Positions 1 through 5,423 of a stretch of 5,508 bases of DNA are shown piece by piece. The notes beneath the pieces were generated by a model that saw only the letters and a list, made by a program, of their open reading frames with translations, made no database searches and was not told the origin of the DNA. Every line of letters starts with the position of its first letter. Positions within the stretch are counted from its first letter, which is position 1. Origin of the DNA: Syntrophobacterales bacterium (GTDB taxonomy: Bacteria; Desulfobacterota; Desulfobaccia; Desulfobaccales; 0-14-0-80-60-11). Where the stretch lies: assembly GCA_020052215.1 (NCBI GenBank), contig JAGVPN010000101.1, forward strand, positions 1 through 5,508, read 5' to 3'. The position numbers were made by a program, and so were the translations under genes.

Positions 1-218
1 AGGCCCGCCTGTTGCTGGCCCAGGGCCGGGCTGACCCCGGGGTGGGGTTGGTGTTGATCACCGAGCGGGTGGCCCGGGAGCTTAGGGATGAGGTGGACGC
101 CATCCGGCGGGAAGGGCGGCCGCCCCTGATCCTGGAGATTCCGGACCTGAAAGGGCCCCTGGCCGGTGGCCAATCGCTGCTGGAGCGGTTGCGGGCCCTC
201 ATGGGGATACCGAAGTGA
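1..218 (+). CDS. atpF: V/A-type ATPase subunit F, C-terminal part (5' end outside window)
   Basis: Subunit F (NtpG in Enterococcus naming) is the small Rossmann-like subunit that sits on subunit D in the central rotor shaft. The reading frame is open from base 3 to the TGA at 216-218, about 71 residues, so roughly the first 30 residues of a protein that is normally about 100 residues long lie upstream. The visible part has the family's pattern: the strand GVGLVLITE, a helix rich in Arg/Glu (RVARELRDEVDAIR), the strand PLILEIPD followed by KGPL, and a short C-terminal helix ending ALMGIPK. A TTG at 12 is only an internal codon, because the same frame continues to the window edge. The gene leads the visible operon and is followed by a 280-bp repeat-rich gap before subunit E. 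Identification rests on these motifs and on the neighbouring A, B, D and E genes. Confidence 0.88.
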   Translation, partial: ARLLLAQGRADPGVGLVLITERVARELRDEVDAIRREGRPPLILEIPDLKGPLAGGQSLLERLRALMGIPK

Positions 219-245
219 GGGGGCTTCGGCCTCTGCCGGGGCGCA

Positions 246-278
246 CCGGCATTGGCGCCCGACAAGGGCGAATGCCGG
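246..278. repeat. Strong hairpin between F and E
   Basis: An outer 8-bp perfect stem pairs CCGGCATT (246-253) with AATGCCGG (271-278). It continues, past a GG bulge (254-255), into a 5-bp stem CGCCC (256-260) / GGGCG (266-270) closed by the loop GACAA. No T-run follows, so it does not look like a classical intrinsic terminator. It resembles the palindromic dispersed repeats in the other gaps. It may act as an RNA-stability or partial attenuation structure after F, but that is inference. Confidence 0.7.
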
Positions 279-316
279 GTGTATCGTCTCAGGATTATCT
301 TACAAAAGGTTGATGG

Positions 317-434
317 TTTTTTCTCCCTCCCCCTTGATGGGGGAGGGTTGGGGTGGGGGTGAAATTGCGGGGCCTTAGTTCAACCTATCCCCCTCCCCCC
401 AGCCCCCTCCCGCCAGGGGAGGGGGAGAAAAATT
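317..434. repeat. G/C-rich palindromic (REP/MITE-like) element with G-quadruplex motifs
   Basis: The element has imperfect inverted ends: TTTTTTCTCCCTCCCCC at 317-333 matches the reverse complement of 416-434. Each half also folds on itself. The left half pairs CCCTCCCCC (325-333) with GGGGGAGGG (339-347), and the right half pairs CCCCCTCCC (403-411) with GGGAGGGGG (417-425). The left half carries four G-runs at 339-359 with loops of 1, 2 and 1 nt, and the right half carries four C-runs at 389-411 (a G-quadruplex motif on the opposite strand). No protein is encoded. The architecture is that of a short non-autonomous dispersed repeat, but mobility cannot be shown from one copy. The sequence on either side (279-316 and 435-456) shows nothing recognisable. 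Confidence 0.75.
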
Positions 435-456
435 AGAGAAATTAAAGGGATAGATA

Positions 457-495
457 ATGGTGAATGATCCCACATGGGTCCGCTACAATAGGTGA
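457..495 (+). other. Possible 12-codon leader ORF upstream of subunit E
   Basis: An ATG at 457 opens MVNDPTWVRYNR and ends at TGA 493-495, three bases before the E start and in the same frame as it. An AAAGGGA purine-rich stretch (444-450) lies 6 nt before the ATG, a plausible ribosome binding site. The stop codon overlaps the AGGTGAT ribosome binding site of E, so translating this ORF could influence initiation of E. An ORF this short can occur by chance, and the peptide resembles nothing I recognise. Confidence 0.25.
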
Positions 496-496
496 T
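490..496 (+). promoter_or_regulatory. Ribosome binding site of subunit E
   Basis: AGGTGAT is seven consecutive bases complementary to the 3' end of 16S rRNA (GGAGGTGAT-type pairing). It ends 2 nt before the ATG at 499, an acceptable distance because the match lies at the downstream end of the anti-Shine-Dalgarno complement. It fixes 499 as the start of E. Confidence 0.65.
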
Positions 497-498
497 TT

Positions 499-1113
499 AT
501 GCCTCTTTATGACCAGGTGGAACTTCTCTGCCAGGCCATCACGTCCCAGGCCACAGGCGAAGGGGAAAATATCCTGGCCCGGGCTCGGGAAGAAACGGAC
601 CGCCGCCTGACCGAGACCGAGGCCCGCCGCCAGGAGGCGCTGGCCAGGACCAAGGCGGAGGTGGAGGCCCAGGCCAGGCTTGATGCCCGGAGCCGCATCG
701 ACCGGGCCGAACTGGAAGGCAAGCGGCGAGTTTCCCAGGCCAAAGAAGCGTTTTTAACCGAGGTTTTTGGCCAGGTCCAGGCCCGGCTCCAGGCCTTTCG
801 GGAAACCCCGGGCTACCGGAACTGGCTCCGCCAAACGCTCCTGGGCGCGCTCCGGCAGTTGGAAGGGGAGCAGTTCCGGGTTATGGCTAACCCCGAGGAG
901 GGAAAATGGCTTACTCCGGACCTGCTGGCGGAGGTGAGCCAAGCGCGGGGATGCCATCTGGCCTTGGCCGCCGACCAGGATCTGCCCCCGGGCGGCTTCG
1001 TGGTCCTCCGGGCCGACGGCCGGGTGCGCTTCGATCAGACCTTCCAGGGCATCATCGACCGCCAGCGGGAGGACTTAAGGGCCGAGGCCGCCCGGCAGCT
1101 GTGGGGGAGTTGA
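499..1113 (+). CDS. atpE: V/A-type ATPase subunit E (peripheral stalk)
   Basis: Subunit E (204 residues, usual for the family) pairs with subunit G to form the peripheral stalk that holds the A3B3 head against rotation. Residues about 15-85 are a long, highly charged Arg/Glu/Ala-rich helix (for example NILARAREETDRRLTETEAR), as expected for the coiled coil with G. Residues about 86-204 form the globular domain that binds the top of the head. Its family pattern is visible near the C-terminus: PPGGFVVLRADGRVRFDQTF (163-182), followed by an Arg/Glu helix ending AARQLWGS. The ATG at 499 has a good ribosome binding site. Only 16 bp separate E from A, so the two are surely co-transcribed. In many V/A operons E comes before C and F, but here E lies directly between F and A. 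No subunit G is in the window. Confidence 0.9.
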   Translation: MPLYDQVELLCQAITSQATGEGENILARAREETDRRLTETEARRQEALARTKAEVEAQARLDARSRIDRAELEGKRRVSQAKEAFLTEVFGQVQARLQAFRETPGYRNWLRQTLLGALRQLEGEQFRVMANPEEGKWLTPDLLAEVSQARGCHLALAADQDLPPGGFVVLRADGRVRFDQTFQGIIDRQREDLRAEAARQLWGS

Positions 1114-1129
1114 GGCGCAATAAAATCCG

Positions 1130-2899
1130 ATGGCAACCATGACTGAAACCACAGCCGAAGTCATCTGGGTGAGCGGGCCGGTGATGCGGTCCAACGGGGG
1201 CCAGGTCCTCTCCATGTACGAGATGGTGGAGGTGGGGGCGGAGCGGCTCATCGGCGAGGTCATCGCCCTGGACGGCGAGGTGGCCACCGTCCAGATCTAC
1301 GAAGACACCGGCGGCATCCGGCCCGGCGACCCGGTGGTGGGGCAAGGGGCGCCCTTGTCGGTGTTGATCGGGCCGGGTTTGCTCGGGCAAATCTTTGACG
1401 GCATCCAGCGGCCCTTGAACGCCCTGAGGCAGGCTACCGGCGTCTTTATCGGCCGGGGGGCCCAGGTGACTCCCCTGGATCGGCAAAAGGCCTGGCTGTT
1501 TAAGCCCCGGCTCAAGGTCGGGGATACCGTCGCCGGCGGGGATATCCTGGGGGTGGTGCCCGAGACCAGCGCCATGGAGCACCGGGTGCTGGCGCCGCCG
1601 GGGGTGGCCGGTGAGATTGTTTATATGGCCGAGCCGGGGGCCTATACCCTGAATGACGCCATCGCCCGGGTGAAAGATGCCCGGGGCCGGGAGACGGAGC
1701 TGTTTCTCTGGCACCGCTGGCCGGTGCGCCAGGGCCGGCCGTATAAGGAGCGTCTGCTGCCCACGGAGCCCCTGATCACGGGCCAACGGGTCCTGGATGC
1801 GCTGTTTCCCCTGGCCAAGGGCGGCGCCGCCGCTATTCCCGGCGGGTTCGGCACCGGCAAGACCATCACCCAGCACCAGCTTTCCAAGTGGTGCGAGGCC
1901 GACCTGATCGTCTACGTGGGCTGCGGCGAGCGGGGGAATGAGATGACCGGCATCCTGACCGAGTTGCCGAATCTCACCGACCCCCGCACCGGGCGCCCCC
2001 TCATGGAGCGGACCATTCTCATCGCCAACACCTCCAACATGCCGGTGGCGGCCCGGGAGGCCTCCATCTACACGGGGATCACCCTGGCGGAAGCGTTTCG
2101 GGATATGGGCTACGCGGTGGCCCTGATGGCCGACTCCACCTCCCGTTGGGCCGAGGCCCTGCGAGAAATCTCCGGGAGGCTGGAGGAGATGCCGGCGGAG
2201 GAAGGTTTCCCGGCGTATCTGGCCACCCGCCTGGCGGAGTTCTATGAACGGGCCGGTAGCGTCATCACCCTGAACGGCAGTAAGGGGTCGGTGTCGGTCA
2301 TCGGGGCGGTGTCGCCGCCCGGGGGGGATTTCTCCGAGCCCGTTACCCAGCAGACCAAGCGGTTCGTGCGCACCTTTTGGGGCCTGGACAAGGAGCTAGC
2401 CGCGGCCCGCTATTTCCCCGCCATCAACCCCATCGATAGTTATAGCGAATATCCCGACCTGGTGGCAGGCTGGTGGGCCGAGCACGTTGCGCCGGGATGG
2501 CAAGAGATGCGGAGCCAGGCCCTGGTGCTGCTCCAGGAAGACTACCAGTTGCAGCGCATCGTCAAGATCATCGGCGAGGAAGCCCTGCCGGACACCCAGC
2601 GCCTGACGCTGGCCGCGGCCCGCTGGCTCAAGGAGGGGTTCCTCCAACAGAGCGCCTTCGATCCGGTGGACATGTTTTGCCCCCCCGCCAAACAGGTGAA
2701 GATGCTCAAGCTGATCCTGGAGACCTTCCGGAAGGCCAAAGAGGTGATGGCCAGGGGGGTGCCATTCTACCAGGTGCGGGAGTTGGGGGAGTTGGGGGCC
2801 CTGATGCGCATGAAGTCCGCCATCAAGGCCGACGAGCTGGAGCGCTTCGATGAGTTGGAGAAGAGCTTGAACGATAAGCTGGAGAGTCTGGCGGGGTAA
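1130..2899 (+). CDS. atpA: V/A-type ATPase catalytic subunit A
   Basis: Subunit A (589 residues, full length) hydrolyses or forms ATP at the A/B interfaces of the head. The domains run in the expected order: N-terminal beta-barrel (about 10-75, with LIGEVIALDGE and VQIYEDTGG), the A-specific non-homologous bulge domain (about 115-190, with HRVLAPPGVAGEIVYM), the nucleotide-binding domain and a helical C-terminal domain. Key sites are the P-loop GGFGTGKT (238-245), catalytic Glu267 in VGCGERGNEM, Walker B ALMAD (331-335) followed by STSRWAEALREIS, and SPPGGDFSEPVTQ (395-407). The P-loop has Gly and Thr where the archaeal/Thermus form GPFGSGKT has Pro and Ser. The start is less certain. GAGG (1112-1115) lies 14 nt before ATG 1130, and ATG 1139 would shorten the protein by three residues with no better site. 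Initiation may be coupled to termination of E at 1111-1113. Confidence 0.97.
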   Translation: MATMTETTAEVIWVSGPVMRSNGGQVLSMYEMVEVGAERLIGEVIALDGEVATVQIYEDTGGIRPGDPVVGQGAPLSVLIGPGLLGQIFDGIQRPLNALRQATGVFIGRGAQVTPLDRQKAWLFKPRLKVGDTVAGGDILGVVPETSAMEHRVLAPPGVAGEIVYMAEPGAYTLNDAIARVKDARGRETELFLWHRWPVRQGRPYKERLLPTEPLITGQRVLDALFPLAKGGAAAIPGGFGTGKTITQHQLSKWCEADLIVYVGCGERGNEMTGILTELPNLTDPRTGRPLMERTILIANTSNMPVAAREASIYTGITLAEAFRDMGYAVALMADSTSRWAEALREISGRLEEMPAEEGFPAYLATRLAEFYERAGSVITLNGSKGSVSVIGAVSPPGGDFSEPVTQQTKRFVRTFWGLDKELAAARYFPAINPIDSYSEYPDLVAGWWAEHVAPGWQEMRSQALVLLQEDYQLQRIVKIIGEEALPDTQRLTLAAARWLKEGFLQQSAFDPVDMFCPPAKQVKMLKLILETFRKAKEVMARGVPFYQVRELGELGALMRMKSAIKADELERFDELEKSLNDKLESLAG

Positions 2900-3028
2900 G
2901 GTGCCCAAGCACAGCTTGGGCCAAAAATTTTCGTTTCCAAGCAGGAGCTTGGGAACGAGATAAAGGTGCCCAAGCAGAGCTTGGGCCAAGATGTACGTTC
3001 CCAAGCCGGAGCTTGGGAACGAGAAAAT
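2900..3028. repeat. Two tandem ~65-bp units, each with two hairpins
   Basis: Unit 1 (2900-2964) and unit 2 (2965-3028) match at nearly every position outside a short spacer. Each starts with GGTGCCCAAGC. The first hairpin pairs GCCCAAGC with GCTTGGGC around 3 nt (2903-2921 and 2968-2986). The second pairs CGTTYCCAAGC with GCTTGGGAACG around 4 nt (11 bp; 2932-2957 and 2996-3021). In the first hairpin of unit 2 only a loop base differs (ACA to AGA). In the second, a G-T pair in unit 1 is a G-C pair in unit 2, so the stem is kept. The array begins one base after the A stop codon. No long T-run follows either unit. It looks like a dispersed palindromic repeat family. A role in transcript processing between A and B is possible but unproven. 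Confidence 0.8.
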
Positions 3029-3045
3029 CGCCCCCTCGGCAATTC

Positions 3046-3094
3046 TGTAGTCGCAGGCTTCAGCCTGCGCCTGCACAGGCGAGATGCCTGTGCC
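3046..3094. repeat. Pair of adjacent hairpins upstream of B
   Basis: CGCAGGC (3052-3058) pairs with GCCTGCG (3063-3069) across the loop TTCA. GCACAGGC (3073-3080) then pairs with GCCTGTGC (3086-3093) across a 5-nt loop. The two hairpins share no sequence with the tandem unit just before them, so this is a second repeat family in the same gap. Lack of a U-tract argues against a terminator. Confidence 0.65.
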
Positions 3095-3130
3095 ACTGAA
3101 ACTCTCTGACAGCTATTTCACCGAAAAACT

Positions 3131-4549
3131 ATGAACGATCAACCGAAAACCGAAAACCGGAAACCGGAAACCGATCTCTCGGGCCGGGAGTACCTGGGCC
3201 TCAAGTCCATCATCGGGCCGCTCTTGGTGGTGACGGGCGTCCGGGGGGTGGGGTTCGACGAAAGCGTGGAGATCCATGCTCCGGACGGCTCCCGCCAGAC
3301 CGGCCGGGTCCTGGCCGTGGGCCAAGACGAGGCGGTGATCGAGCTTTTTGGCGAAACCGTGGGCCTGTCCTTACAAAATACCCGAGTGCGCTTCACCGGC
3401 AGCCCGTTGACCGCGCCGGTGTCCATCGATCTTTTGGGGCGCATCATGAACGGCATGGGCCAGCCCCTGGACGGGGGCCCCCTGCCGGTGGGGGAGGCCA
3501 GCCGCGACCTCAACGGCCAGCCCATCAACCCCACGGCCCGCACCTATCCCCAGGAGTTCATCCAGACGGGGATCTCGGCCATCGACGGCATGAACACCCT
3601 GGTGCGGGGGCAGAAGCTCCCCATCTTCGCCATGAGCGGCCTGCCCCACCACGAACTGGCGGCCCAGATCGTGCGCCAGGCCAGGCTTCTGGGGGAAGAG
3701 GGGCGCTTTGCCATCGTGTTTGCGGCCATGGGGGTGCAACACGACGTGGCCAACCTCTTCCGCCAGTCCTTCGAGGCCAGCGGCGTGCTCAACAACGTGG
3801 TCATGTTCCTCAACCTGGCGAACGACCCGGCCATCGAGCGCCTCATCACTCCCCGCCTGGCCCTGACGGTGGCGGAGTTCCTGGCCTTCGACCGGGACCA
3901 CCACGTCCTGGCCATCCTCACGGACATGACCAACTACTGCGAGGCTTTACGAGAGGTGGCCAGTTCCAAGGGCGAGGTGCCCAGCCGCAAGGGCTACCCC
4001 GGGTATCTGTACAGCGATCTCGCCTCCATCTACGAGCGGGCCGGCAAGATCCAGGGCCGGAGCGGCTCCATCACCCAGTTGCCCATGCTCACCATGCCCA
4101 ATGACGATATCACCCACCCCATTCCGGATCTCACCGGGTACATCACCGAGGGGCAGATCGTCTTGGACCGGGGCCTGCACCAGCGAGGCATCTATCCGCC
4201 CATCAACGTGCTGCCGTCACTCTCCCGGCTGATGAGCGACGGCATCGGCGCCGGTCGCACCCGGGAGGACCACAGCCACGTGTCTTCGCAACTCTACGCC
4301 GCCTATGACCGCGCCCGGCGCATCCAGTCCCTGGCGGCCATCATCGGGGAAGACAGCCTGTCTTCGGGGGACCGCCAGGTGCTCAATTTCGGCCGGGCCT
4401 TTGAAGAAAAATTCCTGCGCCAGCGGCCCGAGGAAAACCGCTCCATCACCCAGACCCTGGACCTGGCCTGGCAGATCCTCAAGGAACTGCCCCGGGGCGA
4501 CCTCACCCGAGTGACGGAAGCGGAGATTAAAACCTATGGGGGAGGGTGA
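3131..4549 (+). CDS. atpB: V/A-type ATPase subunit B (non-catalytic head subunit)
   Basis: Subunit B (472 residues) alternates with A in the head and completes the catalytic sites without being the main hydrolytic subunit. The conserved protein begins near residue 19 ([16 protein letters not shown]). The degenerate nucleotide site is [16 protein letters not shown] (169-184), with no GKT, as expected for [15 protein letters not shown] lies at 263-276. The arginine finger is most likely Arg366 in [20 protein letters not shown]. The last ~90 residues are the helical domain. Residues 2-15 ([14 protein letters not shown]) are mostly encoded by a heptanucleotide repeat. ATG 3131 is the only canonical start: an in-frame TGA lies at 3107-3109, and the next in-frame start-like codon (TTG, residue 32) is inside the fold. 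No Shine-Dalgarno sequence precedes it, so initiation may be weak or use another mechanism. The gap to A is 231 bp of repeats. Confidence 0.96.
   Translation: MNDQPKTENRKPETDLSGREYLGLKSIIGPLLVVTGVRGVGFDESVEIHAPDGSRQTGRVLAVGQDEAVIELFGETVGLSLQNTRVRFTGSPLTAPVSIDLLGRIMNGMGQPLDGGPLPVGEASRDLNGQPINPTARTYPQEFIQTGISAIDGMNTLVRGQKLPIFAMSGLPHHELAAQIVRQARLLGEEGRFAIVFAAMGVQHDVANLFRQSFEASGVLNNVVMFLNLANDPAIERLITPRLALTVAEFLAFDRDHHVLAILTDMTNYCEALREVASSKGEVPSRKGYPGYLYSDLASIYERAGKIQGRSGSITQLPMLTMPNDDITHPIPDLTGYITEGQIVLDRGLHQRGIYPPINVLPSLSRLMSDGIGAGRTREDHSHVSSQLYAAYDRARRIQSLAAIIGEDSLSSGDRQVLNFGRAFEEKFLRQRPEENRSITQTLDLAWQILKELPRGDLTRVTEAEIKTYGGG
3142..3173 (+). repeat. Heptanucleotide tandem repeat inside the start of B
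   Basis: Four head-to-tail heptads, ACCGAAA, ACCGAAA, ACCGGAA, ACCGGAA, are followed by a partial ACCG. An isolated ACCGAAA also occurs at 3120-3126, just before the B start codon. The same ACCGAAA heptad recurs twice at 5385-5398, after subunit D. Short tandem heptamers of this kind are known as STRR sequences in cyanobacteria; kinship with those is not implied. Confidence 0.85.
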
Positions 4550-4568
4550 GGTAAAGATAGGGATCATC

Positions 4569-4628
4569 GTAGGGGCGCACCTGCGTGTGCGCCCTAAATC
4601 AAGGGCGGACACATAGGTCCGCCCCTAC
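4569..4628. repeat. Cruciform-like palindrome between B and D
   Basis: The ends are perfect 9-bp inverted repeats, GTAGGGGCG (4569-4577) and CGCCCCTAC (4620-4628). Each half also forms its own hairpin. GGGCGCAC (4573-4580) pairs with GTGCGCCC (4587-4594), and GGGCGGAC (4603-4610) pairs with GTCCGCCC (4617-4624), each with a 6-nt loop. One large or two small stems can therefore form. It has the form of a dispersed palindromic repeat and shows no coding potential or terminator T-run. Confidence 0.75.
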
Positions 4629-4645
4629 AGAAAATAGCCGTTTAT

Positions 4646-4662
4646 CTGCGACTTGGTATCAG
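4646..4662. repeat. 17-mer upstream of D, inverted partner after D
   Basis: The 17 bases here match the reverse complement of 5407-5423 at 16 of 17 positions (the mismatch is G at 4650 versus A). The core is ACTTGGTATCAG. Similarity stops abruptly on both sides of the 17-mer. The D gene lies between the two copies. Confidence 0.7.
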
Positions 4663-4689
4663 CGGGCGCCCACGCACGTTCGCCCCTAC
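4663..4689. repeat. Half copy of the B-D palindrome box
   Basis: A third copy of the 9-mer CGCCCCTAC lies at 4681-4689, in the same orientation as the one at 4620-4628. It is preceded by GGGCG at 4664-4668, which can pair with CGCCC (4681-4685) across a 12-nt loop. It looks like a degenerate member of the family at 4569-4628 and ends just before the D ribosome binding site. Confidence 0.5.
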
Positions 4690-4692
4690 CAC

Positions 4693-4698
4693 AGAGGA
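4693..4698 (+). promoter_or_regulatory. Ribosome binding site of subunit D
   Basis: AGAGGA lies 7 nt before a TTG codon. This site, together with the family's usual N-terminal pattern from that codon onward (MARL, then a helix), decides the TTG start of D at 4706. No in-frame ATG or GTG lies just upstream. Confidence 0.7.
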
Positions 4699-4705
4699 TA
4701 GCACC

Positions 4706-5350
4706 TTGGCGCGTTTAAGTCTTCCCGCCACCAAAGGGAATCTTCTCAGAATCAAGGCCGAGCATCTCCTGGCCAGTGAGGCTGTCACCTTCCTGGAGGA
4801 AAAACGCGACCTGCTGTTGGGGGAGTTGCTGCGGCTCCAGGGGCAGGCGGCCACCTTCCGGCGCCGGGTGGAGCAGACCCTCAACGCCGCCTATGGTCAC
4901 CTGGTGGAGAGCCTGCTCTCCCTGGGCCGCGAGGCCGTAGGTCGGGCCGCCCTGGGGGTCAGAGGCGAGGACCGGGTGGCGCTCAAAGACCGGGGGTTTT
5001 TGGGTATGCCCATGCCGGTGGTGGAATTCCAGCCCGGGAACCAGCGGCCCCACATAAGTTTCGGGGGCACGGTGAGCGCCCTGGACGAATGTCAGGCGGC
5101 CGTTCGGGAGGCCCTGGCCCCTATCGCCGAACTGGCGGAGGTGGAGGCCATTCTGTGGCGTTTGGCCGAGGAGCTGAAGCGTACCGTCCGGCGGACCAAC
5201 GCCTTAAATTATATGATCATTCCCACTTACCAGGAGACCATCCACTACCTGGAAGGCGCTCTGGAAGAACGGGAACGGGAAGGACTGTTTCACCTGAAAA
5301 GGGTCAAGGCGCGGAAGGGGAAAGGTCAGTGGTCAGTGGTCAGTGGTTAG
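4706..5350 (+). CDS. atpD: V/A-type ATPase subunit D (central shaft)
   Basis: Subunit D (214 residues, within the usual range) is the antiparallel coiled coil that turns inside the A3B3 head and carries F. The N-terminal helix begins MARLSLPATKGNLLRIKAE and continues through FLEEKRDLLLGELLRLQGQ to about residue 75. A short beta/loop region follows (about 85-120, with MPMPVVEFQPG). The C-terminal helix starts near 125 and has the family hallmark RRTNALNYMIIPTYQETIHY (162-181), then EEREREGLFHLKRVKARKGK. The start is TTG with a good ribosome binding site. The last eight residues, GQWSVVSG, are encoded by the GGTCAGT heptad array, and the TAG stop falls inside the first GGTTAGT unit. The original stop was therefore probably replaced by repeat sequence. 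The conserved helix is complete, so the protein is likely functional. Confidence 0.95.
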   Translation: MARLSLPATKGNLLRIKAEHLLASEAVTFLEEKRDLLLGELLRLQGQAATFRRRVEQTLNAAYGHLVESLLSLGREAVGRAALGVRGEDRVALKDRGFLGMPMPVVEFQPGNQRPHISFGGTVSALDECQAAVREALAPIAELAEVEAILWRLAEELKRTVRRTNALNYMIIPTYQETIHYLEGALEEREREGLFHLKRVKARKGKGQWSVVSG

Positions 5351-5365
5351 TGGTTAGTGGTTAGT
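5324..5365 (+). repeat. Heptanucleotide array overlapping the end of D
   Basis: Six perfect head-to-tail heptads: three GGTCAGT (5324-5344) and then three GGTTAGT (5345-5365). The first 27 bases encode the last eight residues of D and its stop. The C-to-T change is shared by the last three units, which suggests that units were copied after the change arose (inference). A run of A follows at 5366-5371. Confidence 0.92.
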
Positions 5366-5384
5366 AAAAAATTCGCTTAATTTA

Positions 5385-5410
5385 ACCGAAAACCGAAAAC
5401 TGGCAACTGA
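5385..5410 (+). repeat. Second heptad array, ACCGAAA type
   Basis: Two ACCGAAA units (5385-5398) are followed by the variants ACTGGCA (5399-5405) and ACTGAT. The first two are identical to the heptads at the start of B. Read on the opposite strand, the upstream GGTCAGT units are ACTGACC. The two arrays are thus related ACYGRNN-type heptads in inverted arrangement. Confidence 0.75.
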
Positions 5411-5423
5411 TACCAAGTTGCAG
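5403..5423. repeat. Inverted partner of the 17-mer, with a small hairpin
   Basis: 5407-5423 is the reverse complement of 4646-4662 with one mismatch. Locally, GCAACT (5403-5408) pairs with AGTTGC (5416-5421) across a 7-nt loop. It closes the repeat block after D. The 34 bases that follow (5424-5457) are strikingly AT-rich compared with the rest of the window, but no convincing promoter pair can be read there. Confidence 0.6.

Noticed and set aside
317..434. Insertion sequence
   Set aside because: Inverted ends exist, but the element is ~118 bp, encodes nothing and has no clear target-site duplication. It is called only as a palindromic repeat.
430..458. Promoter with GATAAT (453-458) before E
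   Set aside because: There is no -35-like hexamer 16-18 bp upstream, and the hexamer overlaps the start of the short leader ORF.
1052..1876. 274-residue open frame on the - strand opposite subunit A
   Set aside because: It lies over the strongly conserved A coding sequence. Its composition is Gly/Pro/Leu-rich without domains, as expected for the antisense of GC-rich codons.
2473..2853. 126-residue + strand frame inside A
   Set aside because: It is an out-of-frame shadow of the A C-terminal domain, Gly/Ala/Arg/Pro-rich, with no independent signals.
2903..3021. Intrinsic terminators after subunit A
   Set aside because: The stems are strong, but none is followed by a proper T-run, and the operon must continue into B.
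2900..3028. CRISPR-like array
   Set aside because: There are only two adjacent units with no unique spacers, and each unit is itself two hairpins.
2396..3076. 226-residue - strand open frame across the end of A and the repeats
   Set aside because: It is antisense to A, and its N-terminal part is only translated palindromic repeats. It shows no ribosome binding site or family motif.
3371..3904. 177-residue - strand open frame opposite B
   Set aside because: It is antisense to conserved B codons and His/Gly/Val-rich, with no recognisable motif.
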